Below, one piece after another: positions 32,801 to 43,141 of a stretch of DNA of 64,000 nt (positions are counted from its first letter, which is position 1; each line of letters starts with the position of its first letter). Source of the DNA: Strongylocentrotus purpuratus. Lineage: Eukaryota; Echinodermata; Echinoidea; Camarodonta; Strongylocentrotidae. The notes below the pieces were generated by a model, which had not been told where the DNA came from, made no database searches, and saw only the letters and a list, made by a program, of their open reading frames with translations. The stretch is taken from positions 12,058,328 to 12,122,327 of the forward strand of contig NW_022145609.1 in NCBI RefSeq assembly GCF_000002235.5. Direction: 5' to 3'. A program made the position numbers and the translations under genes.

Positions 32801-33069
32801 CCTCGATGTACGGGCATCGCACCATGAGACCAGTTGAAAAAGCAGCTTTCTGGGTAGAACACGTGATCCAACATGGCGGCACCCATCTCAAGTCTGTTGC
32901 AGGAGAATTGACTTGGTATCAGTATCATCTAGTGGACATTGTTGGGTTTCTTGCGTTATGTGTAGCTGTAGTATTCATTATTTTATTCTTCGTTTTAAGA
33001 ATAGCGGTGAGACTAATATGTACTATATGGTGGAAATATCGACATTGTAAAGCGAAGAAAACTGAATAG
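29894..33069 (+). CDS. UDP-glycosyltransferase, tandem copy 2 (four exons, 532 aa)
   Basis: Paralogue of the UGT at 17.9 kb with the same intron positions and phases. Exons 29894-30754, 31485-31707, 32016-32235 and 32775-33069 total 1599 nt; exons 2 to 4 have exactly the same lengths (223, 220, 295). A signal peptide occupies about residues 1-24. The catalytic His is H37 (GSHF) and the Asp is D149 (IIDPGFGC). The signature WLPQNDLL to EDQYDVA again has Q (Q372, FQGG) in place of the usual His. The membrane anchor is followed by KKTE, a KKXX ER-retrieval signal. Intron 1 holds a tRNA-derived SINE, intron 2 a perfect 28-bp hairpin, and intron 3 ends with A21 before CCTTAG. A poly(A) signal AATAAA lies at 33,312. 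Exon 1, the acceptor-binding half, differs more from copy 1 than exons 2-4, suggesting different substrates. Confidence 0.93.
30768..31015 (+). mobile_element. tRNA-derived SINE in UGT2 intron 1
   Basis: An A-box match TGGTATAAAGG lies at 30,779-30,789 and a B box GGTTTGAATCC at 30,823-30,833. A body follows with GTCCTTTGGCAAGACATTAA and CCACTCTCCACCCAGG. A 5'-truncated copy of the same body lies at 63,128-63,300. Confidence 0.8.
31891..31950. repeat. Perfect 28-bp inverted repeat with 4-nt loop
   Basis: The arms 31,891-31,918 and 31,923-31,950 are exact inverse complements (CTCCAATATCCCTCTCTGAC near the outer edge) around AAAC. It lies in intron 2 of UGT gene 2, on the sense strand of the transcript. 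Confidence 0.95.
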
Positions 33070-33508
33070 CACGATTACTAATGCTTTTTATGACATCTTT
33101 ATGAAGTGTTTGCAATTCCCATCAAACAACAATATGCTAGTAATATGTTATAATGTCCCTCATCTCTTTCAATTTATCCTTTCATTCAGACTCCCAAAAA
33201 TATGTTTGCCGGATGATTAGAAAAATTAATTCTACAAACAAATTGAAAAACGGAAAAAGATAATTGTACTAGAATAGAGGATTTGATTAATTTCTGTAGA
33301 TAGTGTTGTGCAATAAATGTTCTAAATAGTAACTAGTTCACATGTATACAAAGACTATTCGATGATGTGATAAAGACAATACTATTATCGTACTAAGTAT
33401 GCTTTCCCCTGATAACTAAATCTTGTCTCTTTATATTATCAACTTGTAGATAATAGTTCCTCGAACATCAGTCATCTTGCTATGCTTGTTGTAATGTAAT
33501 GTCCTGTA

Positions 33509-34651
33509 CAGTGTGTCCCGAAAAAAACTATACACTTTTGAAATGGCTGCCGAATAACAAATATATGATTCTAGGGGAAAAGTTATATATGTATGGAAAG
33601 CTCATATACTCAACTTTCATATGACACTAAAAGTTGCGAAAATAATTCATGCTCGGGTGAGCACTGCTCACTTTTGTAAAGGGTATGAAAATTAGGTTGC
33701 GCAGGAATTAGCCTTCCAATGTGTGAGAGGTAAATCCTTTGGAGCTTACGGAATTGAGGATGATATGACCAATTTATGATCAATTGTGATGAGTTTGGGT
33801 TTGCTGAGTGAAATGTTTGGTTTATGGGATTAACATTTTATGCATGAGTGAACAGGAATTGCATTTTTTTTGTAGCACTGTAACTTCCCTGTTAGACTCA
33901 GTGGTGTGTTCATGGGAGTCAGGATGGGGTGATGGTACATGTTGTAATTTCCATGTTACAAACTGTTATTCTCTTACATCTGTGACTTTGAATAAAAACC
34001 TTCACCCCACATTTCAATTATTGCAAGATTAGTTGAACATCTCATTGATTTATTCAATACCCAGGTAGGGATAAAGTAAATCGAATATTCAAATACGGTT
34101 TGTTGAAAAAAGGAATGTCCAAGATGTCGGCTACTTATTCTTCAGGTAAATGGTAACTGAAATGTGGGGTGAAGGTTTTTATTCAAAGTAACAAATGTAA
34201 AAAATAACAGTTTGTAACATGTAAATTACAACATGTACCATCACCCCATCCTGACTCTCATGAACACACCACTGAGTCTACCAGGGAAAGTTACAATGCT
34301 ACAATAGAAAAATGAAATTCCTGTTCCGTGCATTAAAGTTTGGTTTAATAAACCATGGAATTCACTCAGCAAATCATGAATTTATCATATCACCCTCAAT
34401 GTTGTAAGCTCCAAAGGATTTACCTCTCACACAATAACATTGGAAGGCTAATTCCTGCGCAACCTAATTTTCATACCCTTTACAAAAGTGAGCAGTGCTC
34501 ACCCAAGCATGAATTATTTTCAAACTTGTTTGTGTCATATGAAAGTTGAGTTTATGGGCTTTCCATACATATACAACTTTTCCCCCTAGAATCATATATT
34601 TTTTATTCGGCAGCCATTTCAAAAGTGTATAGTTTTTTTCGGGACACACTG
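33509..34651. mobile_element. Large foldback (mariner-like) MITE with about 500-bp arms
   Basis: The ends CAGTGTGTCCCGAAAAAAAC and its inverse lie next to TA at 33,507-33,508 and 34,652-34,653. Inverted similarity continues inward for about 500 bp on each side, to phrases such as CTTCACCCCACATTTCA, leaving a centre of only about 120 bp. No transposase. TA duplication and end sequence point to the Tc1/mariner group. Confidence 0.9.
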
Positions 34652-34737
34652 TATAAGGAATGAATTGGTGCTTTGTCACTTACTTTGTTGAATGGGGAGG
34701 CAACATTTTAAGAATCGAATGTACGACGTGGTAAAAC

Positions 34738-34764
34738 AATATATATATATATATATATATATGC
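34738..34764. repeat. TA microsatellite
   Basis: A run of TA dinucleotides. Confidence 0.9.
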
Positions 34765-35104
34765 ATAATTATATATAAAATATAATTTCTTATTTTTCAA
34801 ATAGTCATATTTCTTGTAATGTTAGAACGACTTTCCTGTGAAGTAGAATATTAAAAGATCTATGGACCTTTTCAAATGATTAGTTTCTTAGTTTTCTTTT
34901 TAAAGTCTAAAGGATAACAGCTGTACACGATGGGTTTCATTAAATTTTCTTTTTCAAATCTCTGAATGTAAATTGAGATTTGATTTCCGCCTATTTTCAT
35001 AAATCTAAGCTTGGAAATGGTGATTGAAAAATAGAGGAAGAAGTGTTTACGAAAAGTACCAGATATGGCCTTGATCAGAGAATAATGAGGCGAGAGAAGA
35101 GAAA

Positions 35105-35248
35105 CAGAGAGAGAGAGAGGGAGAGGGAGGGGAGGGGGACACAGAGGGACATGTCAGACGGAGAGACGGAAGGAGGGGAAGAGGAAATCTAGAAAAGAGA
35201 AAGAGAGGGGGGTTGCCATTATCGAGCTAAACAATAATGAAGCAGGAG

Positions 35249-35292
<44 letters not shown>

Positions 35293-35310
35293 GAGAGAGA
35301 GATGAAGGGA
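35105..35310. repeat. GA-rich microsatellite region
   Basis: Several (GA)n tracts separated by G-rich purine sequence. No gene is present between 34,770 and 36,440. Confidence 0.85.
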
Positions 35311-35319
35311 GATAGAGTG

Positions 35320-36440
35320 GGTTGGTAGGGGTCAATAAGGTAAAAAAAAGGGGAGGCAAAAAAGTCTCCCAGAAAGAAAGGAAATTATTTGAAAACTATA
35401 TTTAAGTGAGAGAACGAGGCAGGCTTCGACAAGGACATGCATGGTCTGATGGTCAGACATTTAGAAATTCTTTAAAGGTACAATTATTATTATAAACAAA
35501 CAATATAGAAATGCTGTGCAGTGCTTCCTATACCTTGTTCACATAATCTTTTACCGTTGATTAGTTTTAATCACCTTTCTATACAACAATATTATACTGT
35601 ATTACAGTTTCGGTGGTAGCACCAATAAAACCTTTGGCTTTCCTAGCTGTCTCCACATTTCATTTGATAATTTTTGTTGTTGTTGTATTCTATTGTAAAC
35701 TTTTCTCTTTAACTTGTATGCTATGTTTTGTATTTTATATGTTTCTTATGATGTTTTTATGATGAATGAAATAAAGATCAATAAAGAAAAAATATGTTCT
35801 GTTTCACATAAGGGAATGTAAAGTTATACTTATCAAGAAAAGAGAAGAACGTAAAATGTTATTTTGTTTACTTTTTGAATTTATTTGGAATTTTTAAATT
35901 TATTTCCGCAAAATATGAGATAAAAGTGTACAAAACGATATAATCAAATGAAGTAGAGGGATAACAGGTTATCCCTTTGAACAATATCAAAGAAAATAGG
36001 TACACAAAGTAAATACATTACAAATTGAAATCGAAGTTAAGTTAAAAAGTACAAGACTCATAATACTACCCATAGACAAACGAGGACACACACATACACA
36101 TACCCACGAAATTCCTTACTCGCATTCTTTAAAAGTGACTTGTTCCTGTAAAGTCCGAATATAAATCTGAGGAGTAAATACTACGTACAATGGTAACAAA
36201 TTGTGAATCTTGGTATTTACTTTCGGACGCCATTAATAAGAAAGCAGAATCACATCGTGACTTGGTAAACCATTCATTTCTTAGAAGATATTTGTTTTGC
36301 TTCTCCTTGCCACCTGTCACTCCTACCAGTGCCTACGTCATCTTCAAGTGGCTATGGGTGATTAAAAGAAAAGTAGTTCTCACTTTTCCGTGAAGGGATA
36401 GTTTGTTTAATCATGTGCTGAACCTGCTAATCGAATATGG
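35320..36440. other. No gene recognised
   Basis: AT-rich. An AATAAAG-containing stretch near 35,770 has no upstream coding region that I can identify. Confidence 0.4.
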
Positions 36441-36445
36441 TTTCT

Positions 36446-36716
36446 ATAGGCCATTTTTGTAATAATTTATAACCAAATTTAATGCATATATATACGTTTT
36501 TGTGAAGTGCCTCGATACAAGCTATTTCATTAACCTGCTAAGAATAATAGTATTTCAATAGACAAAATCCGAACCTAACAACACTTGATATATGCATTTT
36601 GCATTCTGACTATTGAAATACTATTATTCTTATCGGGTGAATGAAATAATTTGTATTGATGCACTTCACAAAGACTTATGTATTACATTTGGTAACATTA
36701 CGAAAATGGCCTATTG
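36446..36716. mobile_element. Foldback element, about 115-bp arms
   Basis: A perfect 22-bp inverted core (36,540-36,561 and 36,610-36,631; AAGAATAATAGTATTTCAAT) extends outward as imperfect inverted similarity to ATAGGCCATTTT near 36,450 and its inverse near 36,710. The centre is 48 nt. No coding sequence. Confidence 0.8.
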
Positions 36717-38320
36717 GTTAGACAATATATTATTAAAATTGCCCTTGTGGTTCACAGTCCGGCGACTTATCCTCGAGACCACATCACTTCTCAACACCAC
36801 CTGTTGAATTGTGAGAACATAACAATGACACGTTACGAGGCTAAACCAAACATGGTTTCTATTATAGATAGACAATAGGGTATTGACATTGTCCTTGAAT
36901 GGATTCGTCGAAAATGGTTGCGATTGTGTACATGTGTTTTGAAAAGATGTAAGAAAATTATATGTAACGCGCTGACTTATGATATTTCAAAATATCACAG
37001 TCATGATTTTATGCGGCAAACAATAACGATGGATTTTTCATAAAACTTCACATCTCGCTCTCAATCGTTGCCATGTTTGATATATAAAAAAAGCATTTGG
37101 AAAGCTTTAGAGAAGACGATAACATAATTATGTCCAGCAAGACGTTAATTCTTAGAAGTTGTTTCTAATGGTAGCTAGCCTGTATACGTCATCGACAATC
37201 GAATTTGGTTAATTGAAGTATAATGGTCAATGCTTTTCTGTGAAAAGACAGATTGTTTGTGTACTCATTAAATAATACGTTCAGGGCTCTATGTAAATAG
37301 ACCATTAGTCTACAGCGCATCGGCATAGGTTGATTTTCAGACACTGGGAAATCTTAATAAGCATTCCATTATGTCCGTTTAGGTGTCTCATATATATTAT
37401 TAAAAAAATTCTTTCATGATGCAAAATATGCGTTTATTCCTTTAGTATTAATAAAAAAAGTAATTCTTAATAAAGTTCAGGTAGCCTAGCTTTTCAGAAT
37501 CGCTTTGTATTCATGATACCCATAAATTAAAGCGAGATGGGCCAACCAATTAAGTTTAAACTAGGAGAGAAAAATAAAAAAAAATGATGCAATTTTCATC
37601 TTATCACTGAAACAAGACTAGACTGAACACAAATATTGCGTCAGTGAATGGTTCTTTATCGTTGTTTCAGTAAACATGCTAAGTTAGAATGTACACACTG
37701 TGTTTGCAGACATGGGCAATGACCAAAAAAAAAAAAAAAAAACGAAACAGTAGCCAATAACATTCTTATACAGGTGCCGTTAGTTAAGGTTCTCATTCAT
37801 GTCTCTTCATTTCCCCGGAATATTAAGAGCCAGCATCACTTCCAATGCTACGATTGATACTTGGTGCTACCAGGTGACGAAATGAAGATACCGATCTTAA
37901 AGATTTATTGAGGATGCAGTAGCTAGAAGTAAAAGTGCCAAGTTTATTTCTTTACACCTTTGATGGTTATTGGTTCTACAAATCGTCTGCCAAATACCCT
38001 TTCCTCTAAAAGTAAGTGATATTTAACTGAAATAAAAAAATTGTTTCTTAAGCATTCATAATGGATACAAGTCGGGGAAATCAAGCCCATTCTGAACACT
38101 TTTCGTGCACAGACGGCAACATTTGGATGACAGGTTTGACATGTTTGATGATCAGTAATAATAACCAAAACAAAAATCTCTGGAATTTCATTGAAAACAA
38201 TTAATACTTGCTTCCAGTCCAAGTTTCCAATTGTGGTTTTGCTCTTGATTGACCATGTTAATAGAAAACTGAACTTACACTGGACATGCATATTATACTG
38301 AACTCACAATTCAAGTATTT
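36717..38320. other. No gene recognised
   Basis: 36,798-36,945 resembles 26,511-26,650 downstream of the other UGT, as expected if the tandem duplication included 3' flanking DNA. An A-run lies near 37,728. No coding signal. Confidence 0.4.
37788..37820 (+). repeat. Left arm of a distant 33-bp inverted repeat
   Basis: It matches the inverse complement of 38,492-38,524 at 32 of 33 positions (begins GGTTCTCATTCATG). The arms are 671 bp apart. Confidence 0.85.
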
Positions 38321-38324
38321 GAGA

Positions 38325-38599
38325 TACAGTCAAACCTGCTTTAGTGACCACCTATATAGAAAGAACACCTGTCTACAAAGACCACATTTTTTGTTTCCCT
38401 CGAAAATGGTTTCTCATTGAAACATGTACTGAAGGAACCTGTACATAATAAATAAAGTCATTTTTATATAGCGCATAATCATAAATTCTCTTTCCGGGGA
38501 AATGAAGAAACATGAATGAGAACCCATAAAGACCACCTGCCTATAAAGACCACTTTTCTTGTCTCCCTTGGATGGTCTTTATATACAGGTTTTTCTGTA
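38325..38599. mobile_element. MITE with TACAGTCAAACCTG ends
   Basis: TACAGTCAAACCTG at the left and CAGGTTTTTCTGTA at the right are inverted at most positions. Internal phrases such as TATAAAGACCAC repeat. It is the same family as the MITE split by the LTR element at 21.3 kb. A segment from about 38,400 to 38,525 appears inserted and carries one arm of the 37,788/38,492 inverted pair. Confidence 0.65.
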
Positions 38600-40390
38600 T
38601 ATTCGATTTCTTGATGTTAGCCTCCTACCAATATTATAGTGGCGCAGTCTTGAGCTGTCTATTGAACGCCGATTTCCCAATAAAGAGTCTTTCCGACGGA
38701 CGCAGAAATAGAATAGTGAGACTACTCAGTCTCGTTTTTTGCTTGGAAGTCGCTTTGTTCGGAAGAGGATGTATAGATCGTCTAACTTGTCTTAGAACAT
38801 GCTGTTATCGATTTAGTAAAACCTTTGTGGGAGGCACCGCATTTGCACGTTCACTTTGCATTAGTCACTTGAGATCTGTGTAACTCTCAGCTAAGTACAG
38901 ATCTTCAGGAAAATTTTGTTTAGTGTTGGACCGGCTACTCTCGAACAAATAAGAGGATTTCAGTTTTCATCGACTTCATTACAATCGTGGTATTCCCTCA
39001 AATCTTCAAAAATATAACGGAGAAGCGATACAAGTCATGATGTACATGTAAGTTGCTTTACTTCAACGCATTTAGAAAAATGCCGAGTTTGTAATATCGC
39101 CTTGTGTATAGGATAGGTAAAGTCGTATTGATTTGACTTTTTGTTGTTGTTAAAATAGACATAATATAAAGGTAAAGTTAGAAGGAAAAAAAATTGTACG
39201 ATAAGTAGAATTAAAAAGGGTCATTGACCAGGGAAACATCCTGCAATTATAATTGGAATTATATACCGGGTGGTTTTAGAAATTCATCATTTGTAATATT
39301 ATAGAAATGTTATAGACCCCTTACTGTTTATTAGAAAAGGTAATGACGTAGTAAGAAGGAGACATTCATAATTTTTTTCACCTAACCTCATATACGCCTT
39401 TAAATCATTGACAAGGTAGAAAAACGTAATTGTGTTTATAATGAGTATATCTGTGTATTTCGAGAAAAAAGGCAATCAAAAACAATCAATCAAACAAACA
39501 AACAAACAGAAATTGATATGATATTTCAACTGCTATTTTTGAGTGTCGTAAAGTTGGTTGTCGGCTACATGTAATGTGAATTGATTTCACAATACAATGA
39601 CATAAATTATTTCGTGTACGAAAGATTCTCACACCTTTTCAAAGCATGCACAGATTCCGCCATCTTTGTTTGAAGTTATACCTTAATTTTGTTGCCGATA
39701 TTCTAAAACAGGTTATAATTCCTTGTCAGCGAAATAATATTTTCTTAAAAAAACATACTGTTGCTTGCGAACATCTTGGATCAACCAAATACAACATCAA
39801 AATCACTTTACACAAATAGAGAAGCAAGTGAAAATTTGAATTTATTCTTTACATGAATTTCCTGGCAAATCTATATCATAGCAATATTATATACAGCAGG
39901 CATGACAACTTTTCGATGAGCACAAGGCAAAGTGGACATAAGATATGACATAATCTATGAGGTTCATTAGTGAAGTCTTGAAGACATTCGTAAATTGTGG
40001 AAGTACTATCAATATTATTTATATCCCCTATGAATTATTGAAGTGGAAATGTTTTTTAAAAAGTGAAAGTGAAAAGTTGGTTATCCTCGTGTCCCAGATT
40101 AAGTTATGGTATTATGATGTCATCTGTCCCATTTCTATCATGTCTGGAAGAAATAACAATTACATTTTCTGTATGACATAATCATGTCATATCATGTGAT
40201 TGACAACTCGATAAGCTAGCAAAAATGTACAGATTTTGAAGGAAGAAATATATATTTATATCTATTTTCCTTTCCTTTTTTCCTTACTTCAGAAAACATA
40301 TTCCCACTTGCTTCCATGGTTTCTGCAATATGAGTACAAAAGGGAGCTGTAATTGACTGTCAGACAACAAGCGGGTGCAGAAAGCGGTTA
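38600..40390. other. No gene recognised; possible 5' region of the next gene
   Basis: No homology-bearing frame. A strong acceptor-like site, with a pyrimidine tract ending TTCCTTACTTCAG at 40,292, may end a 5' UTR intron of the gene at 40,446. Confidence 0.4.
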
Positions 40391-40445
40391 AACAGGCCCG
40401 GAGAGTGGACATATTTCTAAGCCCGCCGCCATTGGAAAGAATTTG

Positions 40446-41594
40446 ATGATGCGACCTCTAAGTCCGTCGCCGATGACATGTGGCATCCGACAGCGTCTTC
40501 TGATGTCAGATGATGCCTTCGACACCGAAGACAATTCATCGCGGTCATCGAGCTTGCCACCACGTGCTCGAGTGGCCTTTAGTGGGATCAATACATTAGC
40601 ACCGTGCTCTAAAGAGTTCCAGAAAAGTCTCAACGACCTGAATCAAAGGGACGAGGACACTGCTTCCGCCGCAAATAAACTCACACTTCCAGTTATTCAG
40701 CTTCTGAAAAACTCAGATATCAACCATGTCGGCCGCGATGGGAGGCATGGAAAACCTGGAGCGAGCTGTTGGGATGATGATAGTGCCACAAGCGGTAATA
40801 GTACTTCTGATGATGATATGACAACGAGCTGGACATCACTGAGTAATGTTGGTACACTCGTCACGTTGCGACCGAAAAAATGGCACCGTGGTATGAAGAC
40901 AAAAAGTGATAACTCAGATGGTGAGACCTACGATGATAGTATGTCGGTTCGTTCTGATTCTTATATGATATGTAAGAAATCGCCGAGTGTACGTCGAAAA
41001 GCAAGAGGGAGGAAGAGAGGCGACAGTCCACCAACTACCGACGGTGACTCGGGAAGACTGTCGCGGAAGGACGACAACACCAGGAGACGGAAGACCTATT
41101 TGGGTCTAGAACCACCGGTATCGAACAACCGACCGCGTGGCTTATCGCCCCTCTCACGACCTCAACAGGAGAAAGACAAGTCCTTTCGTCAACCAATCCA
41201 CCAAAGTAAATCTGCCCATTCAAGTCCTCAGCAGGAGAGGCGAGAGATTCATCAACCAAGCACCAGAAGCACACCTAACTCTCCATATGGTAGCCCTCTT
41301 CTAACCCGTGCCAGCAACGCCAAACGTGCTACGGAAATCCCTAAATGGCAGAGGCCCTTCAACTTATATACATCACCATCATCAAGCAGCTTCACAAGCC
41401 AGAATATCAACCCGATCCTCGTCCACAAAGACGCATCTAGATCGTATAGATTGAGCGATTTTTGTGAAACGAAACATAGCCACACTGTGGCCAACCTGGA
41501 AGAGGAATTTAAACAATTAAAAGCATGCAGATACTTACGTCGTCAATCTGACGAAATAGGATCAGATGAGGAGTATTCGCCTAAAGTGAAATAA
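40446..41594 (+). CDS. Unrecognised disordered Ser/Arg-rich protein, 382 aa
   Basis: A single open frame starts at the first of two consecutive ATG codons at 40,446. An in-frame stop at 40,389 lies upstream, so the frame begins here or at an exon start after 40,391. I do not recognise the family. It is highly charged and Ser-rich, with acidic stretches (DDDMTTSW), basic stretches (RRKARGRKRG, RRRKTYLG), many R-x-x-S phosphorylation-like sites, Pro/Gln/Ser-rich middle parts, and one likely helical segment near the C-terminus (VANLEEEFKQLKACRYLRR). No signal peptide or membrane segment. Codon use looks like a real gene, not a low-complexity frame. AATAAA occurs at 41,601 and at 41,780. A nuclear or cytoskeletal adaptor role would be a guess. 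Confidence 0.7.
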   Translation: MMRPLSPSPMTCGIRQRLLMSDDAFDTEDNSSRSSSLPPRARVAFSGINTLAPCSKEFQKSLNDLNQRDEDTASAANKLTLPVIQLLKNSDINHVGRDGRHGKPGASCWDDDSATSGNSTSDDDMTTSWTSLSNVGTLVTLRPKKWHRGMKTKSDNSDGETYDDSMSVRSDSYMICKKSPSVRRKARGRKRGDSPPTTDGDSGRLSRKDDNTRRRKTYLGLEPPVSNNRPRGLSPLSRPQQEKDKSFRQPIHQSKSAHSSPQQERREIHQPSTRSTPNSPYGSPLLTRASNAKRATEIPKWQRPFNLYTSPSSSSFTSQNINPILVHKDASRSYRLSDFCETKHSHTVANLEEEFKQLKACRYLRRQSDEIGSDEEYSPKVK

Positions 41595-41904
41595 TAATTA
41601 AATAAAATAATGTCTAGCTAGTATACCTTTCGGCGAACTCAAGAATTAAAAAAACAAAACAATGTCGCACAGCATCATGATATAAAACTGAGTATTTAAT
41701 CCTTTTTCTTTATTTTTTTTGTTTAAACGATGAAGAACTTAAGTGTTTTTTTTAATTTTTTTTTATAGTGGGATACCCTAATAAATACAGATTTCTTGTA
41801 TGCCTCCACCTGTATAAAAGAAATGTTATATTTTTATCCTAACCTCGATATTCTTGACAATGATTGTGTCATCGAAATTGGCAGCATGCTGTGATTCTAG
41901 AAAA

Positions 41905-41977
41905 GGTACCATGGTAACCATGTTTTTTTTGTTCAAATTACCATTCACCATGGTAACCTTGATTATCATGGTACCAA
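41905..41977. repeat. Small palindromic repeat (GGTACCATGGTAA)
   Basis: GGTACCATGGTAACCATG at the left and ATCATGGTACC at the right are inverted, with CACCATGGTAACC between. Probably a short MITE relic. Confidence 0.5.
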
Positions 41978-42010
41978 AACAATGAAATACATTGTTTATG
42001 ACCCAATGTA

Positions 42011-43141
42011 TTTCTGTTTCTGTTTCTGTTTCGGTTGCGTCGGTAGATTCAGGTTTAACTGTACTTCACCAAAGTTTTGATTTGTATGGTCGTGGTTGTG
42101 CTATGGAAGGAGAGGTGTTTCACATTTGAAGTTTCTGCTTGAAGACTGCACTGGAGGTAGACATAACTGTTTCCTCCTTGAGTAGGTTCCTTTCTGCTGC
42201 TGCTCTGTTGAAGAATGAGTACTTGTGCACGTACTTCTTAACCAATACCCTCTGGATTCTTTTGCTGTTCCCTCTAGTTGTTCTTCCCCCCTCTGATGTT
42301 GGCTTGAATGTATGTGTCAGCCTTGATTCCCACTTTTCCGTTTATGATCTTGAACAGGAGTTGAAGTCTAGCAATCCTCCTTCGATTCTCCAGTGAATCC
42401 CACTCTAACTCCTTGATCATTTGGGAAACACTGCTCAGTTGCTTGTAATCATTCATGCAGAATCTAGCGGTCTTCCGTTGTATCGAATTGATGAGAATGA
42501 TGTCCCCTTTGCGGTACGGGTCCCATGAACTACTGGCGTACTCCAGGATGGGTCTGACTAGAGTTTTGTATGCAGACTCTTTGGTGGCCTTGGTACAAAA
42601 CCAGAGGTTTTTTCTTAGGAAGCCAAGCACCTTGTTGGCTTTGGAGGTGAGCTTCGTGAAGTGAGTGTCCCATCTCAGCTTGTTGTCGATTTCCACACCG
42701 AGGTAGGGATAAGAAGACACTTCTTGAAGTGGTTGACCACAGAAGGTGTAATTCCTATTCGGTGGGTCCCGATTGTTGGAGATCTTCATGACCGTAAATT
42801 TGGCTGGGTTGGAAGACATGGCCCATTTGCTCTGCCAAGCTTCGAGTTGGTGGGGATCCTCTTGGAGGGTATCCAATTCTTCTCTGAACTTGCCGTTTGT
42901 ATAGATGATACAGTCGTCGGCGAAAAGTCTGGCAGTGCTGCGAAGATTATCTGGCAAGTCATTGATGAACAGAAAGAACATCAGTGGGCCGAGTACCGTT
43001 TCTTGCGGTACGCCTGACAAGACTTTCTTAGGTTTTGATGAAGTGCCTTTGCAGACTACCTTCTGTGTCCTTGCTGTGAGGAAATGTCTCATCCATTGAA
43101 GTAGTGGACCTCTAATTCCATGATAGTCTAATTTCACTGTT
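42011..43141 (-). mobile_element. 5'-truncated CR1/L2-like LINE
   Basis: It contains the C-terminal half of a reverse transcriptase followed by the usual C-terminal domain, and ends in a (GAAACA)n microsatellite tail at 42,011-42,034, as non-LTR elements of this kind often do. Similarity stops abruptly at about 43,141, the expected 5' truncation. Confidence 0.8.
42120..43137 (-). pseudogene. LINE reverse transcriptase fragment, frameshifted
   Basis: The open frame to 42,274 (287 codons) includes SGVPQETVLGPLMFFLFIND (RT motif), the catalytic FADDC box, PYLGVEI and LVRPILEYASSSWDPY, all diagnostic of CR1/L2-type RT. Near 42,290 a run of G (C on the plus strand) shifts the frame. The family C-terminus (KKYVHKYSFFNR) continues in another frame to a stop at 42,120. 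There is no initiator, and the endonuclease is missing. Confidence 0.85.

Noticed and set aside
38572..38883. 103-codon Cys/Leu-rich frame
   Set aside because: It starts inside a MITE end with no ATG at the first codon and has no supporting signal.
42139..43017. Plus-strand frames opposite the LINE
   Set aside because: They are antisense shadows of the reverse transcriptase on the minus strand.
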